Shown: positions 1-10,900 of the stretch, piece by piece
How the letters are laid out: the number at the start of each line of letters is the position of its first letter
Numbering within the stretch: the stretch's first letter is position 1
The notes under the pieces: model-generated
What the model saw: the letters and a program-made list of their open reading frames with translations, nothing else
The model's database searches: none
What the model was told of the DNA's origin: nothing
NCBI GenBank assembly: GCA_002914805.1
Contig: JXTB01000051.1
Span: 1,338,404-1,402,403, forward strand
Direction: 5' to 3'
From: Parasponia andersonii
Taxonomy: Eukaryota > Streptophyta > Magnoliopsida > Rosales > Cannabaceae
Length of the DNA stretch: 64,000 bases
Program-made: the position numbers and the translations under genes

Positions 1-639
1 ATGTCTATTGAGTTCTTTTGGGCTATAATTTTCATAGACCAAATAAATTGGAATTGTCCAGAAAAATAAGAAAACCCAACATAACCTGATTGATGTATAC
101 CCTTAACTAGGATATGTAAAAAATAGAATTGATTAAAGAATTTTGGTCAATTGAGTTTTTATATGTTCAAATAAATGTTTCATTAGAATAGAGTTTTGCA
201 TGTGCTAGTTAAATGCATAATTTGCAACTGGATATTAGAGTATTTTTACTTTACTTATTTTTTAGACTTTGTAGCTCAAAGGTTTATTTTGTTTCATAGG
301 TAAGAAACTAGTAAAATAATAGGAGTGTATATCAGTTTATAAGTGTACATGATCCAACTAGTTGAAGGTTTTGTTAGAAAAATTTACATCTTTTAGTTTC
401 AGAAACTTCAGTAGCATTTTTCCAAATAAAGTGCATAATTTTGGATGGCAGCTCTTTCACAATATCCTATATGTGGTGGAAAATCTATCTAGATATTCAT
501 AGGGTTCAATGATTGCATGTTTGTTCTTGGTGGGATGATAGTGTAGAATCAGTTTATCATGCATTGATCTCCTTTTTGGTTAGTATTGTAGAGATTTACT
601 AGTTCATATATGACAAATCTTGTATTCTTTTTGTTTAAA
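1..639. other. AT-rich spacer, nothing recognised
   Basis: No reading frame, RNA gene or clear repeat could be supported here. The right part may be a decayed 5' portion of the RNase H-like pseudogene that follows, but no coding similarity can be read with confidence. Confidence 0.4.
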
Positions 640-1310
640 CACTTCAAAGAGGCTAATTTTGAGCATTAGCTTGTTGTAGCTTGGTTTATTTTGGGAGATC
701 AAAACGAGGTTGTTCATGGGAAAAAAGCTAAAGCTGCTTGTGTTCTTTTAGAGAATGTTAACTTGTGGCTTGAAGAGTATCAAAGGCTTGGCAAGTGCAG
801 TAAGTTGATTTCGCCTATTGTGTAGAAATGCTCAATGAACGTTTAATGGGAACCACCTGAGATGTGCCACTTACAATTGAATGTTGATGCTGCAAGTATA
901 GCAGATTCTGATTTTGTAGGAATTGGTGTTGTCACCTGGGATTGTTTGGAGACCGGTAAGGGAGCACCTGCTTTGAAATTTCATGGTGTGTTCTCTCCTT
1001 TTATCGCTAAAATTTTAGCTATCAGAGACAGTTTGAAGTTTTCTTTGGCCAACAATCTCCTTTCTAATATGGTTGAATCTTATACTTTAAATGCAATATT
1101 AGCTATTAAAGCCAAACACTCTTTGTTATAGAGACATCTTTGATTCGGGATATCACATTGTTCCTAGAACAGTTAGGCAATATCAAGTATATATTTACTC
1201 TTCTAATGAGTAATCATGTAGCTCATAGCCTAGCACATTTAGTATTCACAATGATGTTAGCCCACCACGGATTGATGTTGTATTTTAAACATTGCATTGC
1301 TGATCATTTT
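640..1310 (+). pseudogene. Degenerate RNase H-fold (RVT_3-like) remnant, probably LINE-derived
   Basis: The best open stretch (862-1131, 89 codons) reads LNVDAASIADSDFVGIGVV and then a GVFSPFIAKILAIRDSLKF segment. This is the pattern of the plant RNase H-like domain that ends many non-LTR retrotransposon ORFs: an N-x-D-A strand, then a helix with A-E-x-x-A-x-R-x-x-L, here decayed. Upstream (about 670-860) the frame continues with WFILGDQNEVVHG-like text, resembling the W-x-x-x-RN-x-x-H-G stretch before this domain, but with stops. Downstream of the stop at 1129 the same frame reads SNHVAHSLAHL, matching the conserved N-x-V-A-H-x-L-A motif. Several in-frame stops make it non-functional. It could instead be a decayed host RNase H-domain gene; the family call is by eye. 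Confidence 0.6.
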
Positions 1311-1856
1311 TAAATGGAAATATAATCTCTAGTTTCAAAAAAAGAAAAGAAAAGAAACTTTAATAACATTAATTTAAATATGTATATAGTTAAGATATGA
1401 TTGTCTAAAGCTTTTAAATATTAAGCCAATGTTTATCTTGGTTTGAACAAAACGAGAAATTTATGTTATCACATTAAAATATTTTTTGTATTTATAAATA
1501 GTAATACATTATACCCTGCATGAACTAATGAACAATTTTCTAAAGTACCTAGTGTAAGGTGTGATATTGACTAGATTTATTATAGGTTTTGTCATTAGCA
1601 TATTTGGGAGATTGATTGGATTTAGTATAGCTTTTGTTCATTAAATTCTTTTATGGAGAATGTGATTTAAGCTTTAGTAGTACTAAAGATATTATATATA
1701 ATATATGCACAACATTATCATGTTATATTGAGGAGCTGTTAATTATATTTAATTTTAATTACAAAAAAATATCTGTGAAATATGACCTAATCTGTAATTT
1801 TAATGAAGTCATTTTGTTTTAATAAAATTATATCCTTACATTTCAAATCTCTAAAA
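1311..1856. other. AT-rich spacer
   Basis: Low-complexity AT-rich DNA with short open frames of biased composition only. Nothing supports a gene. Confidence 0.4.
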
Positions 1857-2230
1857 TACTACTACAAAATACTCGCTTAGATCACGAATCTAATTGTAGA
1901 GATGACACCTCCTAAACTGTCGTCTTTACCTTAGTATGAAAGATGACAGGTTATAACTGTCACATAAAATATGATATTTGAAGAGAATAATGATATTTTC
2001 AATGTTATAGATGATGGTTTTAACAAAAATCATCGTCTAGAGCAAATACGTCAATACTTATAGATCACAATTTTAAAAAACCGTGATCTACAATTGTTGA
2101 CAATTTAACTATAGATCACAGTTTTTAGGAAAAGTGATCTATAGTTAAATGATCAACCACTATAGATCATGGTTTCCACGTAAAACTGTGATCTTTAATA
2201 TATTTTTCTAAAAAAATTATTTTGCCATAT
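1857..2230. repeat. Array of short palindromic GATCAC repeats (CACTA-like subterminal repeats)
   Basis: The stretch opens with CTACTACAAAATACTCGC, similar to terminal sequences of CACTA-type DNA transposons. It is followed by imperfect palindromic units built on TAGATCAC...GTGATCTA: about 2055-2095, 2112-2147 and 2160-2200. Related direct units include the GATGAC pieces at 1908-2030. Dense short direct and inverted subterminal repeats are known for CACTA (En/Spm) elements, where the transposase binds. No matching opposite terminus was found, so the element boundary is not established. Confidence 0.45.
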
Positions 2231-3831
2231 TTTTCTATATTTCCCACATGTTGTAAAAATTTGTGATTCAAATTAAATGGCAATAAATCCTGCAATATCT
2301 TTCAAAGCACATCCATTATATAATGTCCAATTTAAATCATCTGAAAATTTAAATGTATAGATACTAATTAATTATTTGATCATAACAAATTAAAAATATA
2401 GAAGTTAAACTAATTTGTGGCTAGATCCAGATAATAACAGGCTACCTATATATCCATTAAAGAGATCAAGTCATTTCGTAGTTCATTTATATTTTTAAAA
2501 AAGAGAAAGTATATTGAGATAAAAAGTTCCAATATAAAATCAAAAAATGTCTTGAATGTAAGGATTAATCTACATAATATTATCTTTAATACCACTTCAA
2601 CATTGGGAAAAGCTGGACTACCCATTCATTTCCTACTTCATTTATCTCCATTCTTGTGTACTTATTGATTTGACTAAACTACATTTGAATAAAATAAAAT
2701 AAAATAATCTTATAGTCATTTGTAGATATAATTTACATTAATATAAATACATTTACATCAATTGGAAACTTGTCTCACTTATAGTCCATTATGTGCCGTA
2801 TGTATCTTAAAACATAAAAGTCACATTTGACATTCCCGAGATGCTTAGATGCTTGCTATACAAATTAGTCAAAATTTAGTTTGTAATACCACTAAACTTT
2901 CAATCTATTTAAAAGTTTTTACCTTTATGTAGTCCATTTTGTTTGCATGTTGCATTGTTTTGTAACTCCAAGCCTTCCCAATTTCTATTTATGCAACGAT
3001 GAAGTAACTAATTCACAGATGCTCTTACGATAGGTTGATAAAGAGGTCAATCTAATATATTTCATCACCTCAAGGATTGATGAGTGCTAACATCCAATGT
3101 TCCCCATAATTATGATAAGATCATAAAAATTTTACAACCCAACCAAAACTATTCTTACTTCCTCAAACTTAAGCTTCAAATGATAAAAATAATAAAAAGT
3201 ATACATAAAATATAAGTTTCAAAGGACCAGGCCTCCTAAAATTACAATGTACTTTATATTGGTATAAACTAAAATTTTAAAAGCTACTAAGCTATAAATT
3301 TTACATTCTACCATTTAAATACAAAGATTTAAATGTCAGTCATATTTATAGAATAAAATTCTATTATTTTGCTTTAAACATATACCAATATAATGATTTT
3401 ACTCTAATAATATTCTCATAGTCATTTTATCGAGCACATGGCATGTATAAGCTTAAAATTACCATTTCATATCAATTAGATACATTAAATCTAAGTTTAT
3501 AAACAAACCCAATCACAATACCATATTCTTTACAATTATAGAAAGACTACAAGAAAAAATACCTAATTTCTCAAAGTTTATCACTGGGGTTGGAGTTGAG
3601 ATCCTGAAGGAAGAGTTGGTTCACGCGGTTTGGAGATGGTTGGCGAGACACCGTTCGTCTGAGAATGTGATTCACAAGACATTATTCAGTGGCTGAGAAA
3701 ACCGAGAATGAGATAGGGTCGACAATAGGGGGCTCGGGCTTGAGAAAGACCAACTAGTGAGGAGATAGTATGAAGTAGGAAATAGAAGAAGAAAAAATCG
3801 AAAATATGGTTTTGTTAAAAAAAGACATCCC
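2231..3831. other. AT-rich non-coding stretch, possibly interior of a non-autonomous DNA transposon
   Basis: It lies between two arrays of CACTA-like palindromic repeats. There is no transposase-like reading frame. A less AT-rich patch at about 3585-3770 stands out in composition and follows an ACTACAAGAAAAAATACC sequence at 3546. It might be captured host sequence, but nothing in it is recognisable. Confidence 0.3.
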
Positions 3832-4830
3832 TTTAGACAATGGTTTTACCAGGCTCGTTATTTATATACGGTGAAACTCACCATTTCACTTAAGCGTAGA
3901 AATGACACTATTAATTTTTTTTTTTTTTACGAAAATAGCTGCAGAATAGACGATGGGTTTTAAATTAGCCGTCGTCTATTCTTACCGAGACCCTTCGTCT
4001 ATTATCTCAATTTTTGATATTAATAAAGTCATCAAAACTCATGCCATTTCGAATTTTATTTTTTGGTACTTAGAATGGACGACAAGTATTGTTAAACCCA
4101 TCGTCTATAAGGCTTTAAAATGGCCTCGCATCGCTCGCATCTTTTTGGACAACTTGTTTTCAATGAACTACTATCACTAGTACTCTTGCCCTTATCTTCT
4201 AAAGATGTTTTTATATTAGTAAAATTTGTACTTTTTATGTACAAATTAGATGATTTGTACTAACTATTGTAAGTTATTCTCAATAAACAGCTCTTTAGAT
4301 AATGGGTTTACTAGACTTGTTGTCTATATACAGTAAAAGCCACTATTTCACTTAAGCGTAGCAAATAGCACCATTTAATTTCTTTTTAAGAAAATAACTG
4401 TAGAATAGACAACAGGTTTTAACTCTCGTCTATTCTACAACAATGAAACGAACCATTTCACTTATTTGGAGTCACTTAAAAAGTGAAAAAAATAATAAAT
4501 ATAGCGGCCACATAGATAATAGGTTTACTAAAATCTATCATTTATTGCCTCAATTTTTAATATTAATAAAGTGGTCAAAACTTGCGTCATTTGAAATTTT
4601 ATGTTTTGGAACTTAGAATAGACGACGGGTATCATTAAACCTGTCGTCTATGAGGCTTTAAATGGCCTCACGTCCCCGTATTTTTTTAGACGACTTGGTT
4701 TCAATAAACCATCATCTCTAGTACTCCTGCCCTTGTCTTCTAAAGGTATTTTTATAGTAATAAATCTTATACTTTCTGTATACAAATTAAGTAATTTGTA
4801 CTAACTATTATAAATTATTCTCAATAGATT
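3832..4830. repeat. Tandemly duplicated block with GACGACGGGT palindromic subterminal-type repeats
   Basis: Two diverged copies of one block follow each other: 3832 to about 4290, and 4294 to about 4830. Corresponding landmarks are offset by 462 bp at the start and 541 bp at the end, so the second copy carries roughly 80 extra bases (around 4435-4530). Each copy contains inverted motifs of the form TAGACGACGGGT...ACCCGTCGTCTA, for example AGAATAGACGATGGG with CCGTCGTCTATTCT at 3945-3982. This resembles the subterminal regions of CACTA-type elements. No terminal CACTA motif was found at the right side. Confidence 0.5.
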
Positions 4831-5222
4831 TTTTAGTCTTAGTCAGTAAAAATAATGTTTCCTCGACTCAAATTATTTGTTTGATGAGAAATTTATAGAT
4901 CAATTTATATGTTAAAGGTACAAATTTTTGTAAAAAATTAAAATATGAAAGTATAATTTTGCACAAATAAAAATACAAGGTTAAATTTATGGAAAAATTA
5001 TACTTGTGGGTATTTTTTTTGTGTGTGCAAATAACCCTTATATCTAAGTACAAACTTATTATGTTATGATTTAATATGGGATAAATTGCAAAAAATAATA
5101 TTATTTAGGTGTTCTGTAATTTAAATCCTGAAATTTGAACTTTGCAAAATAATACACTGAGATTAAAAATTTCTAAAAATAATATCCAGAGTTGACATTT
5201 TAAATAACTTTAACTGGTAAAA

Positions 5223-6515
5223 AATAATAACATTCTCAAAATTAAGGAAAATAATAAGGACTAATTCATTTTTAATGGAAGATATTATTATTTTTTTCGT
5301 TACCAGAATTAGTCAAAAAGTCAATTAGAATAATAACTTTTTGAATTCTTAATTTTAGTATATTATTTTGCAGATTCTAAATTTTTGAATTTAAATTGCA
5401 GATCACACTCAAATTTCAAAATATTATTTTACAATTCACCAAAATATCTTGATAGTATAAGTTAGTGGAACTATAGTTTTGTGAAGACTTTTGTTTAGAA
5501 TGTTGTGAGTCTTCTTAAATAATTATGTATATTGCATTGTATACTAGAATTTTTTTGTTGACTTATTCGTTTATTTGACCTTTTCATCTCACCAGTTTTC
5601 CTTTTATATATTGTGGGTAACTCAAGAGAAATATTATTGATCCGAGTTAGTCAATGCGCCAATCCAGCTTGCATTATAAGGCCCCATTTGAGGGGCAGGA
5701 CAATGGGACAGGACTGGACTAAAGAGTCCAGTCCCATGTTTAGGTCTTTTGATAAATTGGATAAAATAGTTCAGTATCTAAAATAGTATTCCTCTATTGG
5801 GACTAAATAGTCCTACTTAAAATTTGGGTTTATTTAATCCTAAGATAATAATATTCTCAAAATTAAAGATTATTTAATCCCAAGACAATAACATTCTCAA
5901 AATTAAGGAAAATAATGAGGATTATTTCATTTTTAATGGAAGATATTATTGTTTTTTCGTTATTAGAATTGGTCAAAAAAGTCAATTAGAATAATAACTT
6001 TCTAAAATTTTTAATCTTACCATATTATTTTATAAAATCTAAACTTTTAAATTTAAATTATAAATCACACCTAAATTTCAAAATATTATTTTGCAATTCA
6101 CCAAAATATCCTGATAGTATGAGTTAGTGGAACTTTAGTCTTGCGAAGACTTTTGTTTAGAATGTTGTGAGTCTTCTTAAACAATTATGTATATTGCACT
6201 TTGTATTAGAATTTTTTGTTGACTTATTCATTTGCTGACCATTTTAGATCACAAGTTTCCCTTTTATATCGTGGGTAATTAAAAAAAAAATGTTATTGAT
6301 CCGAGTTAGTCAATGCGCCAATCCAACTTGTATTGTAAGGCTCCGTTTGAGGGGCAGGGCAATGGGAAGGGACTAGACTAAATGGTCCAGTCCCATATTT
6401 GGGTCTTTTTATAGATTGGACAAAATAGTCTAGTCTTCAAAATAGTACTCCTTTTTGGGGACTATTAAATAGTGCCACTTAAAATTTAGGTTTATTTAAT
6501 CTCAAAAATCATGAT
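5223..6515. repeat. Direct duplication of a ~661-bp non-coding unit
   Basis: Two long, clearly homologous copies lie in tandem. CATTCTCAAAATTAAGG occurs at 5231 and again at 5892, and GATCCGAGTTAGTCAATGCG recurs at the same offset. Similarity runs through the segment CCATTTGAGGGGCAGG...AGTCCAGTCCCAT. Divergence is moderate, with scattered substitutions and small indels, so the duplication is not recent. No coding potential is seen. Confidence 0.8.
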
Positions 6516-7639
6516 TTATTTTTTTTGCAAATTTTTTTTTGGATAATTTTTTTTAATCTTTTGTCTATTCTTAAATAAAAAGAATTCATATCATTCTATT
6601 TTTTAAAAATAAACATATAATAAATATTAAAAATAAAATAAAAAATTATTTATTTAATTTTATTATTGTTTAATTTTCTCTCTCGAATTTATGAAATATT
6701 TGTCTTCTTATTTCATAAAAAAAATATTATGAAAACTTAATTATTAAAAGTTTTATTATGTATTTATGCTCTAGTCCTGAGTTATACCAAACAAAATATA
6801 ATACTAAATAGTCTAATCTAATTCTATTCAATTTAATCATAATTATTAGTTCAATTTAAGCTAATTCAATTCAATCATGCATACCAAATGAGCCGTAAAT
6901 ATAATTTAAAACTAGCTGATAAGAGATTTTGGGAGGGAAAAAAAAAGAAAAAAGACAAAAGACGAGCATAAATACATATACTACTCTTGTAAAGAATTAC
7001 ACAATATTTTCCTATTAAACAAATGGAGATGCCTTGGGAAATAGTCATCATTTCTGGCATAACAGGGCAGGGACATAAATAATTTTTCTGTGAGCAGCAA
7101 AGATGGGAGAGCAGAGGTGATATTGGCTTTTTTGCAGTCCATATTTTTCTCAAAAGAAAAAAGTGAAAATTTTTAATCTAGATAAAATATCATTAACAAA
7201 AGTACAATTTATAATGTAAGACACACTTTGATATATGCTAAAATATTTAACAAATTGTATTTTTGTTTTTTACGAAATTGTATGAACTCAGAGAATTCTT
7301 TAGCAGAGTTCTATTTTTTTTAGTGTTTTTTTTTTCTTTTTTAACTATTGGATTAAATCTGCCGGATAAATATCATTTTTAGAAAAATATATATATAAAA
7401 AAAACAACAAATCCAAAAGCCAATGAATGAATCATACAGTTACATTTAGCTTTACAGGTAGATAGAAATTATACATACATCTGTGTTCAAAAAAAAAAAA
7501 ATTATACATACATCTGCTACAGATACGTCGGATGAATTTTTGGGAAATGAAATTCTAATTGTGAAAATTTGGAGGAAATAATGTTTTTAATAATTGGATA
7601 AATAATAAATAATAAAGAAGTCACGAGGTGTATAGAAAT
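6516..7639. other. AT-rich spacer upstream of the UEV1 gene
   Basis: Long A and T runs and no supported reading frame. A short direct repeat of TTATACATACATCTG occurs at about 7470 and 7502. Distal promoter elements of the following gene could lie here, but none can be assigned. Confidence 0.35.
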
Positions 7640-7907
7640 GAGAATAGAAGCAGTAACAGGGAATCATTTGGTGTCACCTCTCTCTCTTTTTCTCTCCCCT
7701 TCCTGCACCCCGCTTTTTATCCTTTCTTTCTTTCTTTCTTTCTTTCTCTCTCCGTGTTGGACCTTTGAGTTGTGATTGTGAACCATACTTGGATTCTCTC
7801 AAGTCTTCATCCTCCAAACCCTTTCTCTCCTCTCTCTGTCTCTCTCTCTACAATTCGATTTCTCTCTCTAGAACTCCCCTAGGGTTTGGAGATTCATCAT
7901 CATCCAT
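7640..7907 (+). promoter_or_regulatory. Probable core promoter and CT-rich 5' leader of the UEV1 gene
   Basis: A pyrimidine-rich stretch begins near 7676, includes a (CTTT)n tract at about 7721-7750 and several CTCTCT runs, and leads into the ATG at 7908. CT-rich leaders and Y-patches are typical of plant housekeeping genes. No canonical TATA box is convincing, so the transcription start is not fixed. Confidence 0.5.
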
Positions 7908-10900
7908 ATGGGCTCTGAAGGATCGAGGGTTGTTGGTGAGAATTCTTCTTCTTCTACTATGAATTTTTCCCTTTAAATTCTCTGATTTCTCCGGATTTCG
8001 TTTCCATTTTTTCATTTCTTCAATTGCTGTTTGCTAATTTTGGATTCACAGAGTTGTTGATTCTCTGTACAGTTTAGGTTTTTGGTGACTTTGACTATTC
8101 GTTAGTTCCTTTGTTCTGCCAACTTTAGCTTTGGGAAATGCTTGTTTAGATTGATTCATGGTCTGTGTGTTGAATTAGGAGGTTGCATTTTTTGGCTGAG
8201 GGTCTGAAATTTCTTGCTGATGATCATGATCATCAGTTTCTGGTCCTTGGGGTTCTAATATCGGAACAGTAATTATTTTAAGGGATTCTACAAAATTTTT
8301 TGAACATAGGTTTCAAATTCGAGTGTTTTATGACTAGTACTGGTTCATTGTATCATGTTTGCTTATAAATGATTGAAAACTATTGTTATAGTACGTGATA
8401 CTTGATTTGTGGATACCTGGATTTAACTTTGAAAGGGATGTTCCAATAATATGGCAAAATCTCTTTTATTGCTTTAAATAGCATCATTTCTTCTGCTGTC
8501 AAGTTGTCAATGTTTAATGCCTTGTTAGTGTGATTTATTTTTTGAACCACTTTTTGTGGATTAGTGAGCAAAGTCTTAGAGATGTAACAAGTGATTGGTG
8601 AGAATCCATCATGAAATGGAAGTAGCCTGAATTTGATTTGGAGAATGCTGTCATCGTATATTTGAGGATCCGTTATTCTGATTTGTAGTTAAGAGTATTT
8701 TCTTGGAAGTGTTTAGGATCTTTACTTATCAGTGGTTTGACTTGGATAAATTGTGTTAGGTGAAGTCGTATTTTCCTGCTGTAGTGACATGTTAGATATC
8801 TGAGCTATGGTCGCTTCACTTATGCTGTAACGTTTAAATCTCTAGGTGGCATTTGGTGCAGCGGTAGTCCTAATCTGATTTTTAATTTGAAATGCGTAAG
8901 TTATCACACAATACTAGAATAATAGATGAATCATGAATGAACCAAGTATTTATGAGAAAGAGACTGGAATATGTATCAAATTAATGCTATGACATAATGA
9001 AGTATAACACATCAATTATATGATCAGTCTATTTTGATGTGGGTTAACCCCATGTGCTCTTTCTTAGCTTCAAAATTTCTTTCGGGAATTGTCTATTTCA
9101 TGTTGTAGTACCTTTGTCTTTGAAAAGTTTTTTTCAAAGTAGCTCCTCCCTTGAACAGCTGGCGTTAAACAAGTCATTTGATTTTCGTGCCTTAATATAT
9201 CAAGCTGGGAAAACCTGGCTGTGTATATAGGCAGGATTGTTTCCTTACCTATATTTACATAAACATATTTGGCTTGACAATGAATTTATTGTATTTCTTG
9301 CTATTACATTAATTTTTACACGCCTTTCATGTATCCTGTATTTTGACTCCTTTGCACCTTTTGCTTAGATTTTAGCTATGCTGAATGACCTTGTAATTTT
9401 TCTTCTGAATTTCACCCACTCTTCTTATCTTCATTGATTAACTATTTCGATTAGTTTATTCATTTTGTTAGGTGGACTAGTATCAGCTAGTAAATCATCC
9501 TTAATATAGTTCTGAACTATCATTCAAACTAAGGATCCCACAGCCATTTAATGTTTATTCCTTGGACCAATGCTGAGAAATTAAGAGGGATGGAACTAAA
9601 AGAAGAAAAAACATGTACAATATCAACTTTGAAGTCTCTCTGTGTGTATTGTTATTTTCATAAGGTGAATATAATCAAGTGAATTGTGAGTTTATTGTTA
9701 CAGATATGAACTTAAACAAGGAAGGGAGCACCCATATCCTTTTTTCTTGTATACAATAATAGTGTCATGCATGTGGTGCATGATAACAATTGAAATCTCC
9801 CTTCTTCACATGAGTAAATTGACAATTTCCTAGAATGATTAGTTACAACATGAGAACATTGGTTGTGTATGGTGCTTCAGGTGCAGAAGTGCCTTAGGGT
9901 TAATAGGAAAGATTACGTGGACTGCCTTTATTGGTTGAGTAAGTCTAAATCTAATTAATTTGCTTCACTATTCAATAAATATTCATATTTCTTTGCGGTT
10001 TGGTACATCTAAAGATCTGATAGGAAATGGAACAAAAACAGAGAAGAAAATAGCTAATCAATGAAAGAATTTTGAGTTTAGCTTTATTGCTATCAAGAAC
10101 AAAGGATAGTAGGCTTTCGAGAGGCCTGTACTTCCTAGAGCAAGCTCTAATTACAACTCTGATATTCTCCATTCCATACAAAAAAATTCCCCCCCACTGC
10201 TATTCGATATAACCCTTCCCTTCTTCCTCTTTCCGTTGTAACCGACTCCCCTAAATACCTGTACACCCCTTCGTCAACTTTCCTTTTTTACTCTATTGCC
10301 CTTGCTCTTTCAAGACCCCTGTATCCTTGGTCAGTTTAGTTGATTGTTTTTTTTTTCCTATTGCGTCTCATATAGGTAAAGCGAATGGGAGGTTGTTGAG
10401 GCTTATCAATACTTCCCCCCAGCGAAAACACCTTGTGCTCAAGGTAATTCAAAAAACTGTTGTTGAATTTTATCGAAGGATTCCCAAGTGGCTTCAGTAA
10501 TTGGCAAATCCTTCCAAATGATGAGGACTTCCACGTGTCTCGTAGGGGTCTGTCGGATATTGAAAAGAGAGTTGGGTTCCACTACCATTTCAAGCTCGGT
10601 GGTTAACTACTGAGGAAGATCCTAAGTGGAATTAGAAATCTCGATAGTGCGCTGTAGCTGAGACACATGAAATACTGGGTGTAGAGCCGTAGTGGGGGTA
10701 GTTCCAAGCAATATGCTATGGCTCCCACCCGTGCCACGACCGGGTATGGTCCATAATAGTGTGTAGCCAGCTTTTCATTTTGCCGTTGGGCAAGTGACTT
10801 CTGCCGATAAGGCCTGAGTTTCAGGTGCACGAGGTCCCTCACATCAAACTTGATATCCTTTCGGATTTCAAATTCGTGGAGTTTCATTTTGTGTTGTACC

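Noticed and set aside
7765..7962. Open frame across the UEV1 leader and exon 1
   Set aside because: It begins at TTG, is Ser/Leu-rich because of the CT-rich leader, and is out of frame with the UEV1 start.
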